A stretch of 64,000 nucleotides of DNA, taken from NCBI RefSeq assembly GCF_021513195.1, contig NZ_CP090974.1:124001-188000 (forward strand), given 5' to 3'. Positions within the stretch are counted from its first letter, which is position 1. Every line of letters begins with the position of its first letter. A program made the position numbers and the translations under genes. This document shows, piece after piece, positions 20,893 through 32,174 of this stretch. The notes beneath the pieces are model-generated. The model made no database searches. It had not been told where the DNA came from and saw only the letters and a program-made list of their open reading frames with translations. This DNA is from Shewanella sp. OMA3-2 (lineage in GTDB: Bacteria; Pseudomonadota; Gammaproteobacteria; Enterobacterales; Shewanellaceae).

Positions 20893-22323
20893 TTACTTCT
20901 TCTTAACCGCTTTTGGGTTAGGTAAATCAGTAATTGAACCTTCATAGATTTCAGCAGCAAGACCCACTGATTCATGCAAGGTTGGGTGAGCGTGAATCGT
21001 TAATGCTAAATCTTCAGCATCACAGCCCATTTCAATTGCTAGGCCAATTTCACCTAGTAACTCACCACCGTTAACACCCACAACAGCACCACCGATAACA
21101 CGATGAGTCTCTTTATCAAAAATTAACTTGGTCATACCTTCACTGCAATCAGAAGCAATTGCACGGCCACTTGCAGCCCAAGGGAAAGTCGCAGTTTCAT
21201 AAGCAATACCTTGCTCTTTCGCTTCTTTCTCTGTTAGACCAACCCAAGCCACTTCCGGATTGGTATACGCTATCGAAGGAATAACTTTCGGGTCGAAGAA
21301 GTGCTTAAGACCAGAAATAACTTCAGCAGCCACATGACCTTCATGCACACCTTTATGCGCTAACATTGGTTGACCAACAATATCACCAATAGCAAAGATG
21401 TGTGGCACGTTAGTACGCAGTTGTTTATCAACATTGATAAAGCCACGCTCATCAACGTTAACGCCGGCTTTTTCTGCAGCCAATGACTTACCATTTGGTG
21501 CACGGCCAATCGCCACTAATACTGCATCATAACGAACAGGTTCTGTTGGTGCTTTTTTACCTTCCATTGTCACATAGATACCATCATCTTTTGCTTCAAC
21601 AGCGGTCACTTTAGTTTCAAGAATTAAGTTAAACTTCTTCTTAATTTGCTTAGTGAATACGCGAACAATGTCTTTGTCAGCAGCCGGAATAACTTGGTCG
21701 AACATTTCAACCACGTCAATTTCACTGCCAAGAGCCTCGTAAACTGTACCCATTTCTAGGCCAATAATGCCGCCGCCCATAACAAGCAGTTTACCTGGTA
21801 CTTCTTTCAATTCTAATGCATCAGTCGAATCCCAAATTCGTGGGTCGTCATGCGGAATGAAAGGCAATTTAATTGGGCGAGAACCCGCTGCAATAATAGC
21901 GTGCTCAAAGTTAACCACTTTAACGCTACCGTCTTCAGCTTTAACTTCTAAGGTGTTTGGGCCAGTAAATGTACCAAAGCCATTAACCACATCAACTTTA
22001 CGCATTTTAGACATTCCGCCTAAGCCGCCTGTTAACTGGCCAATCACTTTCTCTTTAAAGCTACGTAATTTGTCTAGGTCGATTTTAGGTTCGCCAAAAA
22101 CAACACCGTGATCAGCAACCATTTTGGCTTCTTCAATCACTTTTGCTACGTGTAATAATGCTTTAGATGGAATACAGCCGACGTTTAAACACACACCACC
22201 TAAGGTGCTGAAGCGTTCAACGATAATAGTATCTAAACCTAAATCTGCTGCGCGAAAAGCTGCAGAGTAACCTGCAGGACCAGCACCTAATACAACTACC
22301 TGAGTTTTAATTTCGTTACTCAT
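20893..22323 (-). CDS. lpdA: Dihydrolipoyl dehydrogenase (E3)
   Basis: 476 residues. The FAD flavoprotein that reoxidises dihydrolipoamide in the pyruvate and 2-oxoglutarate dehydrogenase complexes. The FAD dinucleotide motif 'GAGPAGYSAA' is followed by the redox pair C45/C50 in 'GGVCLNVGCIPSKALLH', an NAD motif 'GGGIIGLE', and the interface-domain His-Glu in 'HAHPTLHES'. It is the last gene of pdhR-aceE-aceF-lpdA. The 293-bp gap before it probably holds its own promoter, as in E. coli, because the protein also serves other complexes. Confidence 0.98.
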   Translation of the reverse strand: MSNEIKTQVVVLGAGPAGYSAAFRAADLGLDTIIVERFSTLGGVCLNVGCIPSKALLHVAKVIEEAKMVADHGVVFGEPKIDLDKLRSFKEKVIGQLTGGLGGMSKMRKVDVVNGFGTFTGPNTLEVKAEDGSVKVVNFEHAIIAAGSRPIKLPFIPHDDPRIWDSTDALELKEVPGKLLVMGGGIIGLEMGTVYEALGSEIDVVEMFDQVIPAADKDIVRVFTKQIKKKFNLILETKVTAVEAKDDGIYVTMEGKKAPTEPVRYDAVLVAIGRAPNGKSLAAEKAGVNVDERGFINVDKQLRTNVPHIFAIGDIVGQPMLAHKGVHEGHVAAEVISGLKHFFDPKVIPSIAYTNPEVAWVGLTEKEAKEQGIAYETATFPWAASGRAIASDCSEGMTKLIFDKETHRVIGGAVVGVNGGELLGEIGLAIEMGCDAEDLALTIHAHPTLHESVGLAAEIYEGSITDLPNPKAVKKK

Positions 22324-22584
22324 GTTTTCCTCTATTCTTTTGCTTGAGTTGGCGGCAATACCGTCTTTACAATCATTGTGATCACATCATGTTAACTGGC
22401 AGCAGTTTACACTTTGTTGGATGACGATCACAATCCTAGGTTTTAGTAATTCTGTGTTCTATGACAGAGTATCGTTTAATCCAATTGTTACTTCAATTTA
22501 GTGGCTTAGGCTTAGTGCCCATCGTTGTGTAATCAAGTCTTTACTGATTCAACCATTTAAAGACAACACATTCCACTAACAAAA

Positions 22585-22612
22585 TAGGCTACTTGAATCA
22601 TCAAGCAGCCTA
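22585..22612 (-). terminator. Weak hairpin after aceF
   Basis: A 12-bp nearly perfect stem (TAGGCTACTTGA/TCAAGCAGCCTA, one G-T pair) just downstream of the aceF stop on the minus strand, with only a short T-tract. It is probably a partial terminator separating aceEF from lpdA. Confidence 0.5.
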
Positions 22613-22616
22613 TGAG

Positions 22617-24488
22617 TTACAACACTAAAGTACGAATATCTGATAAGCAGCTATTCAGATAAGTAATAAATCGCGCACCATCTGCACCATCGATAACTCG
22701 ATGATCATACGACAATGACAACGGCAACATTAACCGTGGTACGAACTCTTTGCCATTCCAAACAGGCTTAAAGTCTGACTTAGACACACCCAGAATGGCA
22801 ACCTCTGGCGCATTAACAATCGGCGTAAACGCCGTACCACCAATGCCACCTAAACTTGAGATAGTAAAACAACCACCTTGCATATCTGCCGCCGTTAGCT
22901 TACCGCCACGGGCTTTTTTAGACACTTCTTTCAGCTCGTCAGATAATTCATGGATACCTTTTTTGTTCACATCTTTGAACACAGGCACCACAAGACCATT
23001 TGGGGTATCAACCGCAATACCAATATTGACATACTTCTTCAAAATTAAGCTTTCGCCATCTTCTGATAATGAAGAATTAAACGTAGGGAATGCTTCAAGT
23101 GCTTTAGCGACTGCTTTCATGATAAACACTAATGGCGTGATCTTCATGCCTGAATCTTTTTTCGCTTCCAAGGCATTTTGTGCCTTACGGAAGTCTTCAA
23201 GCTCAGTAATATCCGCATCATCCCACTGAGTAACATGTGGAATTTTGACCCAGTTACGATGTAAGTTTGCACCAGAGATTTTTTGAATCCGCGATAATGG
23301 CTTCACTTCTGTTTCGCCAAACTTACTAAAATCAACTTTTGGCCATGCAAGTAGGTTTAACTCACCGCCTGCGCCACCAGCAGATTTCACACTGCCTGAC
23401 TCAACTTGTTTAACCGCCGCTTTCACATAATTTTGAACATCGTCCTTCATTACGCGATTTTTACGGCCTGTGCCTTTCACATTTGCTAGGTTAACACCTA
23501 GCTCACGTGCCATACGGCGTATCACTGGTGATGCATGGGCATAAGCATTGTTTTCAACAAAGTCTTCTTTCGCAGCTGCTGCAGGGGTCGCTTGAGTAAC
23601 AGCAGGTGCTGCAGTTGCGACAGGAGCCGTCACAGGTGCTGATGCAACAGGTGCACTACCTGCAACTTCAAAGGTCATAATCAACGAACCCGTTGATACC
23701 TTGTCGCCTTGCTTAATAGTAATGGCAGTTACTTTACCGGCAAAGGGTGCAGGCACTTCCATTGCGGCTTTATCACCCTCAACACTAATAAGTGCTTGCT
23801 CTTCAGTAACAGTGTCACCCACTTTTACCATGATTTCTGTGACTTCAACTTCGTCACCGCCAATATCAGGTACGTGGATATCTTGTACCGATGGCGCAGA
23901 AGAAACCGCAGGAGCCGCAACTTGGGCTGGAGCGGCTGAAGTGGCAGATGGTGCAGCAGAGCCTGCAACCTCAAATACCATGACAAATGATCCAGTAGAA
24001 ACCTTGTCACCCACAGCGACTTTAATTTCTTTAAGCACACCCGCAAAAGGTGCAGGCACTTCCATCGCGGCTTTATCGCCTTCAACACTCAGCAGCGATT
24101 GATCTTCAGCAACACTGTCGCCAAGCTTAACCAAAATAGCGGTCACTTCGACTTCATCGTCACCAATATCAGGCACATGAACTTCTTTCAATGCTGCGGC
24201 TGAAGGAGCTTCCGCAGCAGGAGCAGCGGCTGGGGCAGATTTAACCTCAGCAGCTGAGTCCGACTCGAATATCATAATGGCTGAGCCAGTCGCGACTTTA
24301 TCACCGACTTTGACTTTAATTTCTTTTACCACACCCGCCTCAGAGGCCGGTACTTCCATTGCGGCTTTATCGCCTTCAACAGAGATCAGTGACTGTTCTA
24401 GCTCAACCTTGTCGCCAACGCTAACAAGAATCTCAGTTACTTCAACCTCATCTGCACCTATGTCAGGTACACTAATTTCGATTGTCAT
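22617..24488 (-). CDS. aceF: Dihydrolipoamide acetyltransferase (E2) with three lipoyl domains
   Basis: 623 residues. Three tandem lipoyl domains, each with '[12 protein letters not shown]' carrying the lipoylated lysine (K41, K139, K240), are separated by long Ala/Pro linkers. An E1/E3-binding domain (about 318-355, '[20 protein letters not shown]') and the acetyltransferase catalytic core with H596 and D600 in 'DHRVIDGAD' follow. Three lipoyl domains match the E. coli arrangement. The lipoyl repeats make the DNA internally repetitive (about 295 bp apart). It starts 11 bp after aceE and is co-transcribed with it. Confidence 0.98.
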   Translation of the reverse strand: MTIEISVPDIGADEVEVTEILVSVGDKVELEQSLISVEGDKAAMEVPASEAGVVKEIKVKVGDKVATGSAIMIFESDSAAEVKSAPAAAPAAEAPSAAALKEVHVPDIGDDEVEVTAILVKLGDSVAEDQSLLSVEGDKAAMEVPAPFAGVLKEIKVAVGDKVSTGSFVMVFEVAGSAAPSATSAAPAQVAAPAVSSAPSVQDIHVPDIGGDEVEVTEIMVKVGDTVTEEQALISVEGDKAAMEVPAPFAGKVTAITIKQGDKVSTGSLIMTFEVAGSAPVASAPVTAPVATAAPAVTQATPAAAAKEDFVENNAYAHASPVIRRMARELGVNLANVKGTGRKNRVMKDDVQNYVKAAVKQVESGSVKSAGGAGGELNLLAWPKVDFSKFGETEVKPLSRIQKISGANLHRNWVKIPHVTQWDDADITELEDFRKAQNALEAKKDSGMKITPLVFIMKAVAKALEAFPTFNSSLSEDGESLILKKYVNIGIAVDTPNGLVVPVFKDVNKKGIHELSDELKEVSKKARGGKLTAADMQGGCFTISSLGGIGGTAFTPIVNAPEVAILGVSKSDFKPVWNGKEFVPRLMLPLSLSYDHRVIDGADGARFITYLNSCLSDIRTLVL

Positions 24489-24499
24489 GTTATTGCCTC

Positions 24500-27160
24500 T
24501 TACGCGTATAGCGGATTTGTCTTGTCAGCATCGATATTGAATTTCGCAATGGCTTTAACCACTACCGATTTATCAATATCACCACGTTTTGCGAGTTCAC
24601 TTAATGCCGCTACAACGACATAACCAGCATTTACTTCAAAGTGACGACGTAAGTTTTCACGGCTATCAGAACGACCGAAACCATCAGTACCTAATACCTT
24701 GTATGATACAGAAGGCATAAATGCACGTACTTGTTCTGCGTAGTTCTTCATATAGTCTGTTGCTGCAATGGCAGGTTCAGTACCCAGTATGGTGGTAATA
24801 TACGCTTGTTTTGGCTCAGCCTCTGGGTGCAACATGTTATAACGCTCGGCATCTTGGCCTTGACGCGTTAATTCATTAAACGACGTCACAGAGAACACGT
24901 CTGATCCAACATCGTATTCTTCACTCAATATTTGTGCTGCTTTACGCACTTCATTCATAATGGTGCCAGAGCTCATTAATTGAACTTTTTTGCTACCTTT
25001 ATGCGACTCAAGTTTGTAAATACCTTTACGAATACCTTCCTCGCAGCCTGCTGGCATTGCTGGCATTGCATAGTTTTCATTCATTAAGGTTAAATAGTAG
25101 AACACGTTCTCTTGATCGCCATACATACGGCGAATACCGTCTTGCAAAATCACTGCAAGTTCGTACGCAAATGTTGGGTCATAAGAAATACAGTTTGGAA
25201 TCGTGCTGGCTTGAACATGGCTGTGGCCATCTTCGTGCTGTAAACCTTCACCATTTAGTGTGGTACGACCCGCTGTGGCACCTAATAAGAAACCACGTGC
25301 CTGCTGATCGCCCGCCATCCAAGCCATGTCACCAACGCGTTGGAAACCAAACATTGAATAGTAGATATAGAATGGGATCATAGGTAAATCGTTAGTGCTG
25401 TATGACGTTGCCGCAGCAACCCATGAAGACATAGCACCTAACTCATTAATACCTTCTTGCAATACTTGACCTGATGTCGCTTCTTTATAGTAAGACACTA
25501 CACTGCGGTCTTCTGGGGTATAAGCTTGGCCTTGAGGGTTATAAATACCCACTTGGCGGAATAAACCTTCCATACCAAAAGTACGTGCTTCATCTGCAAT
25601 AATTGGCACAATATTTTTACCAATACCTTCATGCTTAAGTAAAGTATTTAAAGCACGAACAAACGACATTGTGGTAGAAATTTCACGCTTTTGCTCAACA
25701 AGCAATGCGCCAAATTCTTCTACAGTCGGTAACGATAATTTCTCACTGAAATTAGGCAAACGTTGTGGCGTATAACCATGTAAGGCTTTACGACGTGCAT
25801 GCAAATATTCATATTCTGCTGAGCCAGGCTCAAGCTTTAAATATGGCAGCTCAGACACTTGCTCATCGCTCATTAGATCTTCAAGACCTAAACGATTACG
25901 CAATTGCAATACGTGCGTCATGTCCATCTTTTTCACGCCGTGTGCAATGTTTTTACCTTCTGCAGCTTCACCCATGCCATAACCTTTTACGGTTTTAGCT
26001 AAAATAACCGTAGGCTTGCCTTTAGTGTCTTGTGCATTTTTAAACGCGGCATATAGCTTAGAAGAGTCATGACCACCGCGTTTCAGTGCAAAGACTTGCG
26101 CATCGGTCATATCAGATACTAACGCCGCTGTTTCAGGATACTTACCGAAGAAATGCTCACGCACGTAAGCACCATCTTTTGACTTAAAGGTCTGATAATC
26201 ACCATCAACAGTTTCGTTCATCAACTGAAGCAACTTACCACTGGTATCTTTCGCGATTAGCGAATCCCAGTTGTTGCCCCAAATCACTTTAACCACGTTC
26301 CAGCCAGCGCCTCTAAACAAGCCTTCGAGTTCTTGAATAATGCTGCCGTTGCCCATTACAGGGCCGTCTAAACGTTGTAAGTTACAGTTAATTAAAAAGC
26401 ATAAGTTATCGAGTTTTTCACGCGAAGCAAAAGAGATAGCGCCACGAGACTCAGGCTCGTCCATCTCACCGTCACCTAAAAAGGCATAAACACGTTGGGC
26501 TGAGGTATTCTTTAAGCCTCGACCATCAAGGTACTTTAAAAAGCGTGCTTGATAAATCGCTGACATTGGGCCTAAACCCATTGATACAGTAGGGAATTGC
26601 CAAAATTCAGGCATTAACTTTGGATGCGGGTAGGACGGTAAACCTTTACCACCGACTTCTTGACGGAAGTTGTCTAACTGTTCTTCAGTTAAACGGCCTT
26701 CAACAAACGCACGAGAATAGATACCAGGAGAAATATGACCTTGGTAATAAACTAAATCGCCACCATCGACTTCGTTCGGAGCACGGAAGAAATGGTTAAA
26801 ACACACTTCGTAAAATGATGCTGCCGACTGGAAAGAGGCCATGTGGCCACCAAGATCCAAATCTTTTTTCGATGCACGCAACACGATCATAATCGCGTTC
26901 CAACGAATAACAGAACGAATACGACGTTCAATTGTCGTATCGCCAGGATACGCCGGCTCTTGGGTCGTCGGGATAGTGTTGATATAGTTAGTATTAATCC
27001 CCGTTGCCATATCGACACCGTCTAAACGGGCTTTATCTAACACTTTCTCGAGTAAATACTGAGCGCGCTCTACGCCCTCTTCACGAACCACTGATTCAAG
27101 AGCAGACAACCACTCATTCGTTTCTAGCGGGTCAACATCATTTAGCATATGTTCAGACAT
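24500..27160 (-). CDS. aceE: Pyruvate dehydrogenase E1 component, homodimeric
   Basis: 886 residues, the size of the E. coli homodimeric E1. It decarboxylates pyruvate with thiamine diphosphate and acetylates the E2 lipoyl groups. The ThDP motif is '[20 protein letters not shown]' with the downstream '[11 protein letters not shown]'. The transketolase-like middle domain ('[21 protein letters not shown]') and the C-terminal domain are complete. It lies 106 bp downstream of pdhR and is expected to be controlled by PdhR from the operator upstream of pdhR. Confidence 0.98.
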   Translation of the reverse strand: MSEHMLNDVDPLETNEWLSALESVVREEGVERAQYLLEKVLDKARLDGVDMATGINTNYINTIPTTQEPAYPGDTTIERRIRSVIRWNAIMIVLRASKKDLDLGGHMASFQSAASFYEVCFNHFFRAPNEVDGGDLVYYQGHISPGIYSRAFVEGRLTEEQLDNFRQEVGGKGLPSYPHPKLMPEFWQFPTVSMGLGPMSAIYQARFLKYLDGRGLKNTSAQRVYAFLGDGEMDEPESRGAISFASREKLDNLCFLINCNLQRLDGPVMGNGSIIQELEGLFRGAGWNVVKVIWGNNWDSLIAKDTSGKLLQLMNETVDGDYQTFKSKDGAYVREHFFGKYPETAALVSDMTDAQVFALKRGGHDSSKLYAAFKNAQDTKGKPTVILAKTVKGYGMGEAAEGKNIAHGVKKMDMTHVLQLRNRLGLEDLMSDEQVSELPYLKLEPGSAEYEYLHARRKALHGYTPQRLPNFSEKLSLPTVEEFGALLVEQKREISTTMSFVRALNTLLKHEGIGKNIVPIIADEARTFGMEGLFRQVGIYNPQGQAYTPEDRSVVSYYKEATSGQVLQEGINELGAMSSWVAAATSYSTNDLPMIPFYIYYSMFGFQRVGDMAWMAGDQQARGFLLGATAGRTTLNGEGLQHEDGHSHVQASTIPNCISYDPTFAYELAVILQDGIRRMYGDQENVFYYLTLMNENYAMPAMPAGCEEGIRKGIYKLESHKGSKKVQLMSSGTIMNEVRKAAQILSEEYDVGSDVFSVTSFNELTRQGQDAERYNMLHPEAEPKQAYITTILGTEPAIAATDYMKNYAEQVRAFMPSVSYKVLGTDGFGRSDSRENLRRHFEVNAGYVVVAALSELAKRGDIDKSVVVKAIAKFNIDADKTNPLYA

Positions 27161-27266
27161 TGCAGTCTTTTCCTATACGTTATACCTAAGACACCATTGA
27201 GAGTGTTTAGTGTATGTTAATAATAAAAATCTTGTTAGCGACAGGCTTGGGTCTTGTTTAACTCAC

Positions 27267-28019
27267 CTATACGCCGCTTTTTAACCGGCGCAAACTACGC
27301 TGCAACCGACTATCTTCTTCTCTTACAGACAACATAACTTCTTCGATGTAGCTTAAATGTTCATTCGACGCTTCACGTGCCGCATCAGGGTCTCGACGCA
27401 CAATCGCTGCCAATAATGCTCGGCGATGATCATTTGCCATAGTGGAAGCTTCTTCACAACGACTAAGAAGTTCCAAATTTTGCGCCACATTTTTGTGTAG
27501 CACAGGGGTTAAACTTAATACTAAATGAAGCATAGCCACGTTATGTGATGCTTCAGCTACGGCGCGATAAAAACGGACAATCGCATCAGCCTGTTCTTCA
27601 ATGCTAGGGGCGTTTTCTACGTCCAAAATACTATTCTGAATATTTTGCATGTCGGCATCAGTGCCGCGCAGCGCAGCAAAATACGCCATCATGCCTTCAG
27701 TTGCATGACGAAATTCAAGTAAATCGTATTGGCTTTCAGAATCGTTATGCATTAACTCAACAATAGGGTCAGCAAGGCTTTGCCAGAGTTGTTCTTTAAC
27801 ATAAGTGCCACCGCCTTGACGGCGCATTAATAAGCCTTTGGCTTCAAGCTTTTGAATCGCTTCACGCAATGAAGGACGCGACACTTCAAACTGAACCGCA
27901 AGTTCACGCTCAGGAGGTAACTTCTGGCCAGGCTGCAAACTGCCCTCAAGGATCATGCGCTCAAGTTGCTCCATGATCACATCAGAAATTTTTGGCTGGT
28001 TAATCTTGCTGTAAGCCAT
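27267..28019 (-). CDS. pdhR: Pyruvate dehydrogenase complex repressor PdhR (GntR family)
   Basis: About 250 residues from the ATG at 28019, chosen because homologues start 'MAYSKI'. A TTG four codons upstream (28031) would place the start almost on top of the AAGGGAG ribosome site. The winged helix-turn-helix (about 10-75, 'LPPERELAVQFEVSRPSLREAIQKLEAKGLL') is followed by an FCD ligand domain. PdhR represses the pdh operon and releases DNA when it binds pyruvate. A perfect PdhR operator lies just upstream at 28054-28072, so it is autoregulated. First gene of pdhR-aceE-aceF-lpdA. Confidence 0.95.
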   Translation of the reverse strand: MAYSKINQPKISDVIMEQLERMILEGSLQPGQKLPPERELAVQFEVSRPSLREAIQKLEAKGLLMRRQGGGTYVKEQLWQSLADPIVELMHNDSESQYDLLEFRHATEGMMAYFAALRGTDADMQNIQNSILDVENAPSIEEQADAIVRFYRAVAEASHNVAMLHLVLSLTPVLHKNVAQNLELLSRCEEASTMANDHRRALLAAIVRRDPDAAREASNEHLSYIEEVMLSVREEDSRLQRSLRRLKSGV

Positions 28020-28053
28020 AATTGCGCTCAAACTCCCTTAAAAGCCCTATTGT

Positions 28054-28072
28054 AAATTGGTCTTACCAATTT
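28054..28072. promoter_or_regulatory. PdhR operator
   Basis: Perfect palindrome AAATTGGT-CTT-ACCAATTT, matching the established PdhR box (ATTGGTnnnACCAAT). It ends 34 bp before the pdhR start codon and would control the whole pdh operon. Confidence 0.92.
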
Positions 28073-28224
28073 ATGTGAGAGCGCGCACTTTATCAAATCA
28101 TCCTATTGATGTCTAGCTTGTAGCTTAGCCAACAACTTTCACACTCAGATTAAGCAGCATAAACGAAAATAATCGTTAAGGGGTCAGACCATTTGACAAA
28201 AGCGTGAAAAGTATAATATTTAGC

Positions 28225-29076
28225 CTAACTAATGATGCCAAATATCGTCAAGACCGACACAAAAGTCAGCAACAAGGTAAAGTTACGCTTACTCAGCGCT
28301 AATAAGGCTAATGTTGGCTGTACGCTAACAGGTGCAGGGCCAGCTTCAGGTAAAGACTCAGCGGCTAACGCGGTTTCAGTGACCACCAATTTAGCACTGC
28401 AGCGGGTATCGAATGCTCGTTTTCGCCATGCTGTTAGCCCTTGAGAAAACTGCCCACTTAATACATATCCAAAACTGAATATTCTGCTAGGCAACCAATC
28501 AAATAATCGCTGCAGGTGATCAATTAGCGGTAAAGATAAGCTTTGTTTAATGTTTAAATCATAATAAAAACGAATGCTACAATACAATACTGCGCCGACT
28601 GGACCAAAACACACTAGAAACAAGGCTACAGCACCGTAATAACGATAATTAATCCATGCTACACTTTGGCCTACTTTAATGCCCAAATCACGCTCATCTA
28701 CCGCATCAATACATTCACTGCAATCAAGCTCAGCGGCGTAGCGATAACACGCTTGTACATCGCCTCGACATGCCGCTTGCACGTATTTCTTAAAAATGTC
28801 GCGCAAATCCTGATGGCTAAAACACACTAAAGTTACGATTACCCATAGCAATAAACTCAGTAAATCGAACACCAAGCCATTCACTAACAACCCAATAGCA
28901 AACACCACAAAAGACGGCAAAACCACCGCTATCGCCACACCCAAATCGGTTGATAATGATTTTTTGTCCCAAAACTGTTTGTGATAACGCAACATCAAGG
29001 TGTCAAACTGTAGACTTACTGGAAGTAGTTTTAGTCGCTCGACTAAAATAGCGACCAGTAGTGCAAATAAAGCCAT
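28225..29076 (-). CDS. ampE: AmpE-like inner-membrane protein
   Basis: 283 residues, starting 'MALFALLVAILVERL' as in AmpE. It has several hydrophobic helices (N-terminus; about 47-90 as two; 145-170; one at the extreme C-terminus). AmpE is associated with AmpD and beta-lactamase induction in enterobacteria, although its own biochemistry is uncertain. It follows ampD on the same strand with a gap of about 35 bp once the ampD frame is corrected, so the two form ampDE. Confidence 0.9.
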   Translation of the reverse strand: MALFALLVAILVERLKLLPVSLQFDTLMLRYHKQFWDKKSLSTDLGVAIAVVLPSFVVFAIGLLVNGLVFDLLSLLLWVIVTLVCFSHQDLRDIFKKYVQAACRGDVQACYRYAAELDCSECIDAVDERDLGIKVGQSVAWINYRYYGAVALFLVCFGPVGAVLYCSIRFYYDLNIKQSLSLPLIDHLQRLFDWLPSRIFSFGYVLSGQFSQGLTAWRKRAFDTRCSAKLVVTETALAAESLPEAGPAPVSVQPTLALLALSKRNFTLLLTFVSVLTIFGIIS

Positions 29077-29112
29077 CTTGTATCCTTAGGGTATAAATAA
29101 AAGCATTTATCA

Positions 29113-29696
29113 TTAGCTTGAAGCTAGTGAGGTTAACTCATTGCCTGAACCAAGCGCTTGCCGATACTTTAGCCAATCAAAACTTTTGCCTGGGTCAGTT
29201 TTACGACCTGGGCAATATCGCAATGCCCAACTATGCGTGCAGGGTTAATCATAGGGTATTGCGCCATAATCTCCAGTGTTAGTTGTTCAAGGCTAAGGTA
29301 TTGCGCATCCGTATAAGCAATATCATCGGTACCCTCTAGTTCAATACCAATAGCAAAATCGTTACAATTGGTTCTACCATCAAACTCCGACACTCCCGCA
29401 TGCCAGGCCCTGTCATCGCAACTAACATATTGAACAATCTCACCATCGCGACGAATTAAAAAATGTGCCGACACTTGCAAACCCGCTAAATCGACAAAAG
29501 AGTCGTCAGCATCAGTATCTAAGCAACCCTGAAATAATGCATCAATATAAGGTAAACCAAAACAGCCCGCTGGAAGACTAATATTATGAATAACCAATAA
29601 ACTCACCTCATTATTAGGTCGTGCATTAAAATGCGGCGAAATACAGCGGCGCGCGCTAGGCAACCAACCGAAAGACAGACTTGTGTGTGATTTCAT
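29113..29696 (-). pseudogene. ampD: 1,6-anhydro-N-acetylmuramyl-L-alanine amidase AmpD, frame-broken near the 3' end
   Basis: The continuous frame gives 175 residues ending 'GHCDIAQVVKLTQAKVLIG', a non-homologous tail, with its stop at 29169. One frame over, the sequence reads 'GRKTDPGKSFDWLKYRQ', exactly the conserved AmpD end, and runs to a stop at 29113 (about 194 residues). One base (a C on the coding strand) is missing at about 29209-29211. The break falls between the zinc His of 'GHCDIA' and the catalytic Asp of 'KTDPG', so the product as written would be inactive. AmpD is the cytosolic muropeptide-recycling amidase; its loss classically derepresses AmpC. The break is in a C-run and may be a sequencing indel. 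Confidence 0.88.
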
Positions 29697-29977
29697 ATTA
29701 TATAATTGCCAATGTTAAGGGCTATTGCATTGCGCCAGGGTTCAGTATCATTCTAGTGAATAAGCCATTTAATCGTGTTACCGCTGATATTAAGTGATGC
29801 CATTCACAATACTGAAATGAGCAATGCCGTAAGCGAATAAATTAACAGTAAAATAGCCTTAATACCACGTCCGCAACACTCACAACCCATTCAAAGTTAT
29901 GTTAATCTATTAGCTTATACAGTGTTTGTGTGACCTCTTGTCCAACACCTCGTAACCCAATATTCGCAAGGATTTAG

Positions 29978-30859
<882 letters not shown>

Positions 30860-31643
30860 AACCGCCACTTTAGCTCACCGCTTCGCTTAAGCGAGAAGCG
30901 GTGAGCTAAAGTGGCACCTTAAACTTCACAAACCATTTACTTGTGGTTAAATGTCGATAGTTAAATCTGATAGTTTACCAACCGCCTCTGACAGTTTGTG
31001 CGTCATTTTTATGACCTCGTACTTTCGACTGTCAAAAATCAGCCCGTATAATTCAATAGTCAAAAAACAGTTGCAACATTTCATCCTAAAAACTGCCAAG
31101 TACAGAATATTTAAACATTTATTTTACTTTCATCTGATAAAAGTATTCCATTTCAGGTCACTTTATACTAACGTTTGCATTAGGCGAGTGGCCTTTCGGC
31201 CAGAACTTGACTTATTGCGAGTGTATTTTGCAAATAAGGACCTATTTGTGGCAAAGTTTACTGATAAATAATGTTACAAAATTGTGTTTTTATGAAATAA
31301 TTGCTCCAGAAATAAGCAAATCAGCCGAAAAGTCATGTGTAGTTGGCTGTAAATACTTATTGGCACTTTGTTAAAAAGTGGCATAGGCTTTAAAAGCCCT
31401 AAAAAATATTTACAGTCCAATTAAACTGATTTGAACGTTCACTGAACCAAAGTTGATTACAACAAAACTGAATTCATTACTTTCAATGACTTCAACAATA
31501 GCAAACTATATGTGCCCGTAAGGCTTCGGCAACGATGGATGCCACTGATATGTCACAAGCTGCAATGAGTTTAAATGCATTGTAGCTAGCCTCATTCAGT
31601 ACCTAGGATTGGAATAGCTAAAGCACATTTACGGAGAAATAAA
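30860..31643. other. Long intergenic region nadC-pilA
   Basis: 784 bp. It contains the perfect 20-bp inverted repeat just after nadC, then AT-rich sequence leading to pilA. Two open stretches exist but show no ribosome site or recognisable protein, so no gene is called. The last 300 bp presumably hold the pilA promoter; no convincing sigma-54 -24/-12 pair could be placed. Confidence 0.6.
30864..30915. repeat. Perfect 20-bp inverted repeat downstream of nadC
   Basis: Arms 30864-30883 and 30896-30915 are exact reverse complements (GCCACTTTAGCTCACCGCTT). The 12-base loop holds a second palindrome, CGCTTAAGCG (30884-30893). There is no T-tract, so it is not a standard intrinsic terminator. It may act as an mRNA 3'-end stabiliser or be a remnant of a small repeat element. 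Confidence 0.8.
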
Positions 31644-32078
31644 ATGAAAAGCATTAACCAAATTAAAAACGCTAAGGGTTTCACCCTTATTGAATTAATG
31701 ATCGTAGTAGCGATTATCGGTATTTTAGCAGCAATCGCATTGCCTGCTTATAAAGATTACGTGACATCTGCACAAGGTGGCGCGGCAATGAAAGGTATTA
31801 CTTCTTTCTCAACTAAAGTCCAAACGTGTATCACCACAGGTATTGCTTGTAATGGCATTGCTGCTGAGGTTGCAAAGAACTCTAAATTTGACACAGTCGC
31901 AAATCCAACTCAAGATGCAGCCGCTGCCTATGTGCTCAAATGGACGGAACCCAAATGCGTCCTTTCGGCGTCATTTGATAAAGATGGTGGTGTTGCATTT
32001 ACGATGGCCAAAGGTGCTGGCGCAACGGATGATGATTTAGCACTTTGTTATAAAGGCGCGAACTTGAAAAAACCTTAA
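31644..32078 (+). CDS. pilA: Type IV major pilin PilA
   Basis: 144 residues. The class IVa prepilin signal '[12 protein letters not shown]' is cut by PilD before F13 of '[20 protein letters not shown]', with Glu+5 present; the hydrophobic N-terminal helix follows. The globular part has a C-terminal cysteine pair (in 'PKCVLSAS' and 'LALCYKG') for the D-region loop and a second pair in '[13 protein letters not shown]'. A good ribosome site (CGGAG) lies 8 bp upstream. A terminator separates it from pilB, as expected for a highly expressed pilin. Confidence 0.95.
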   Translation: MKSINQIKNAKGFTLIELMIVVAIIGILAAIALPAYKDYVTSAQGGAAMKGITSFSTKVQTCITTGIACNGIAAEVAKNSKFDTVANPTQDAAAAYVLKWTEPKCVLSASFDKDGGVAFTMAKGAGATDDDLALCYKGANLKKP

Positions 32079-32118
32079 GGTTTATTTTAGATTTTTAATA
32101 TTTAAGTTGCTCAAATAA

Positions 32119-32157
32119 CAAAAAAGGGTAGATACTAATTAGCATTTACCCTTTTTT
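32119..32157 (+). terminator. Rho-independent terminator after pilA
   Basis: A 10-bp stem AAAAAGGGTA/TACCCTTTTT with a 16-17-base loop, ending in a run of T. It limits read-through from pilA into pilB. Confidence 0.8.
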
Positions 32158-32174
32158 ATTGGTAACCAATAGCC

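Noticed and set aside
22377..22386. TGTGATCACA palindrome upstream of lpdA as a CRP site
   Set aside because: It lacks the 6-bp spacer of CRP sites and no other support was seen.
23709..24102. Open frames on the strand opposite aceF
   Set aside because: Shadow frames produced by the repeated Ala/Pro-rich lipoyl and linker codons of aceF.
30951..31271. Open frame of 106 codons between nadC and pilA
   Set aside because: No ribosome site, odd composition (Phe/Tyr/Lys-rich with no motif) and no neighbour logic; treated as noncoding.
31380..31400. Possible sigma-54 promoter for pilA (TGGCAC and TGGCAT near 31361-31386)
   Set aside because: No GC-type -12 element at the required spacing after either.
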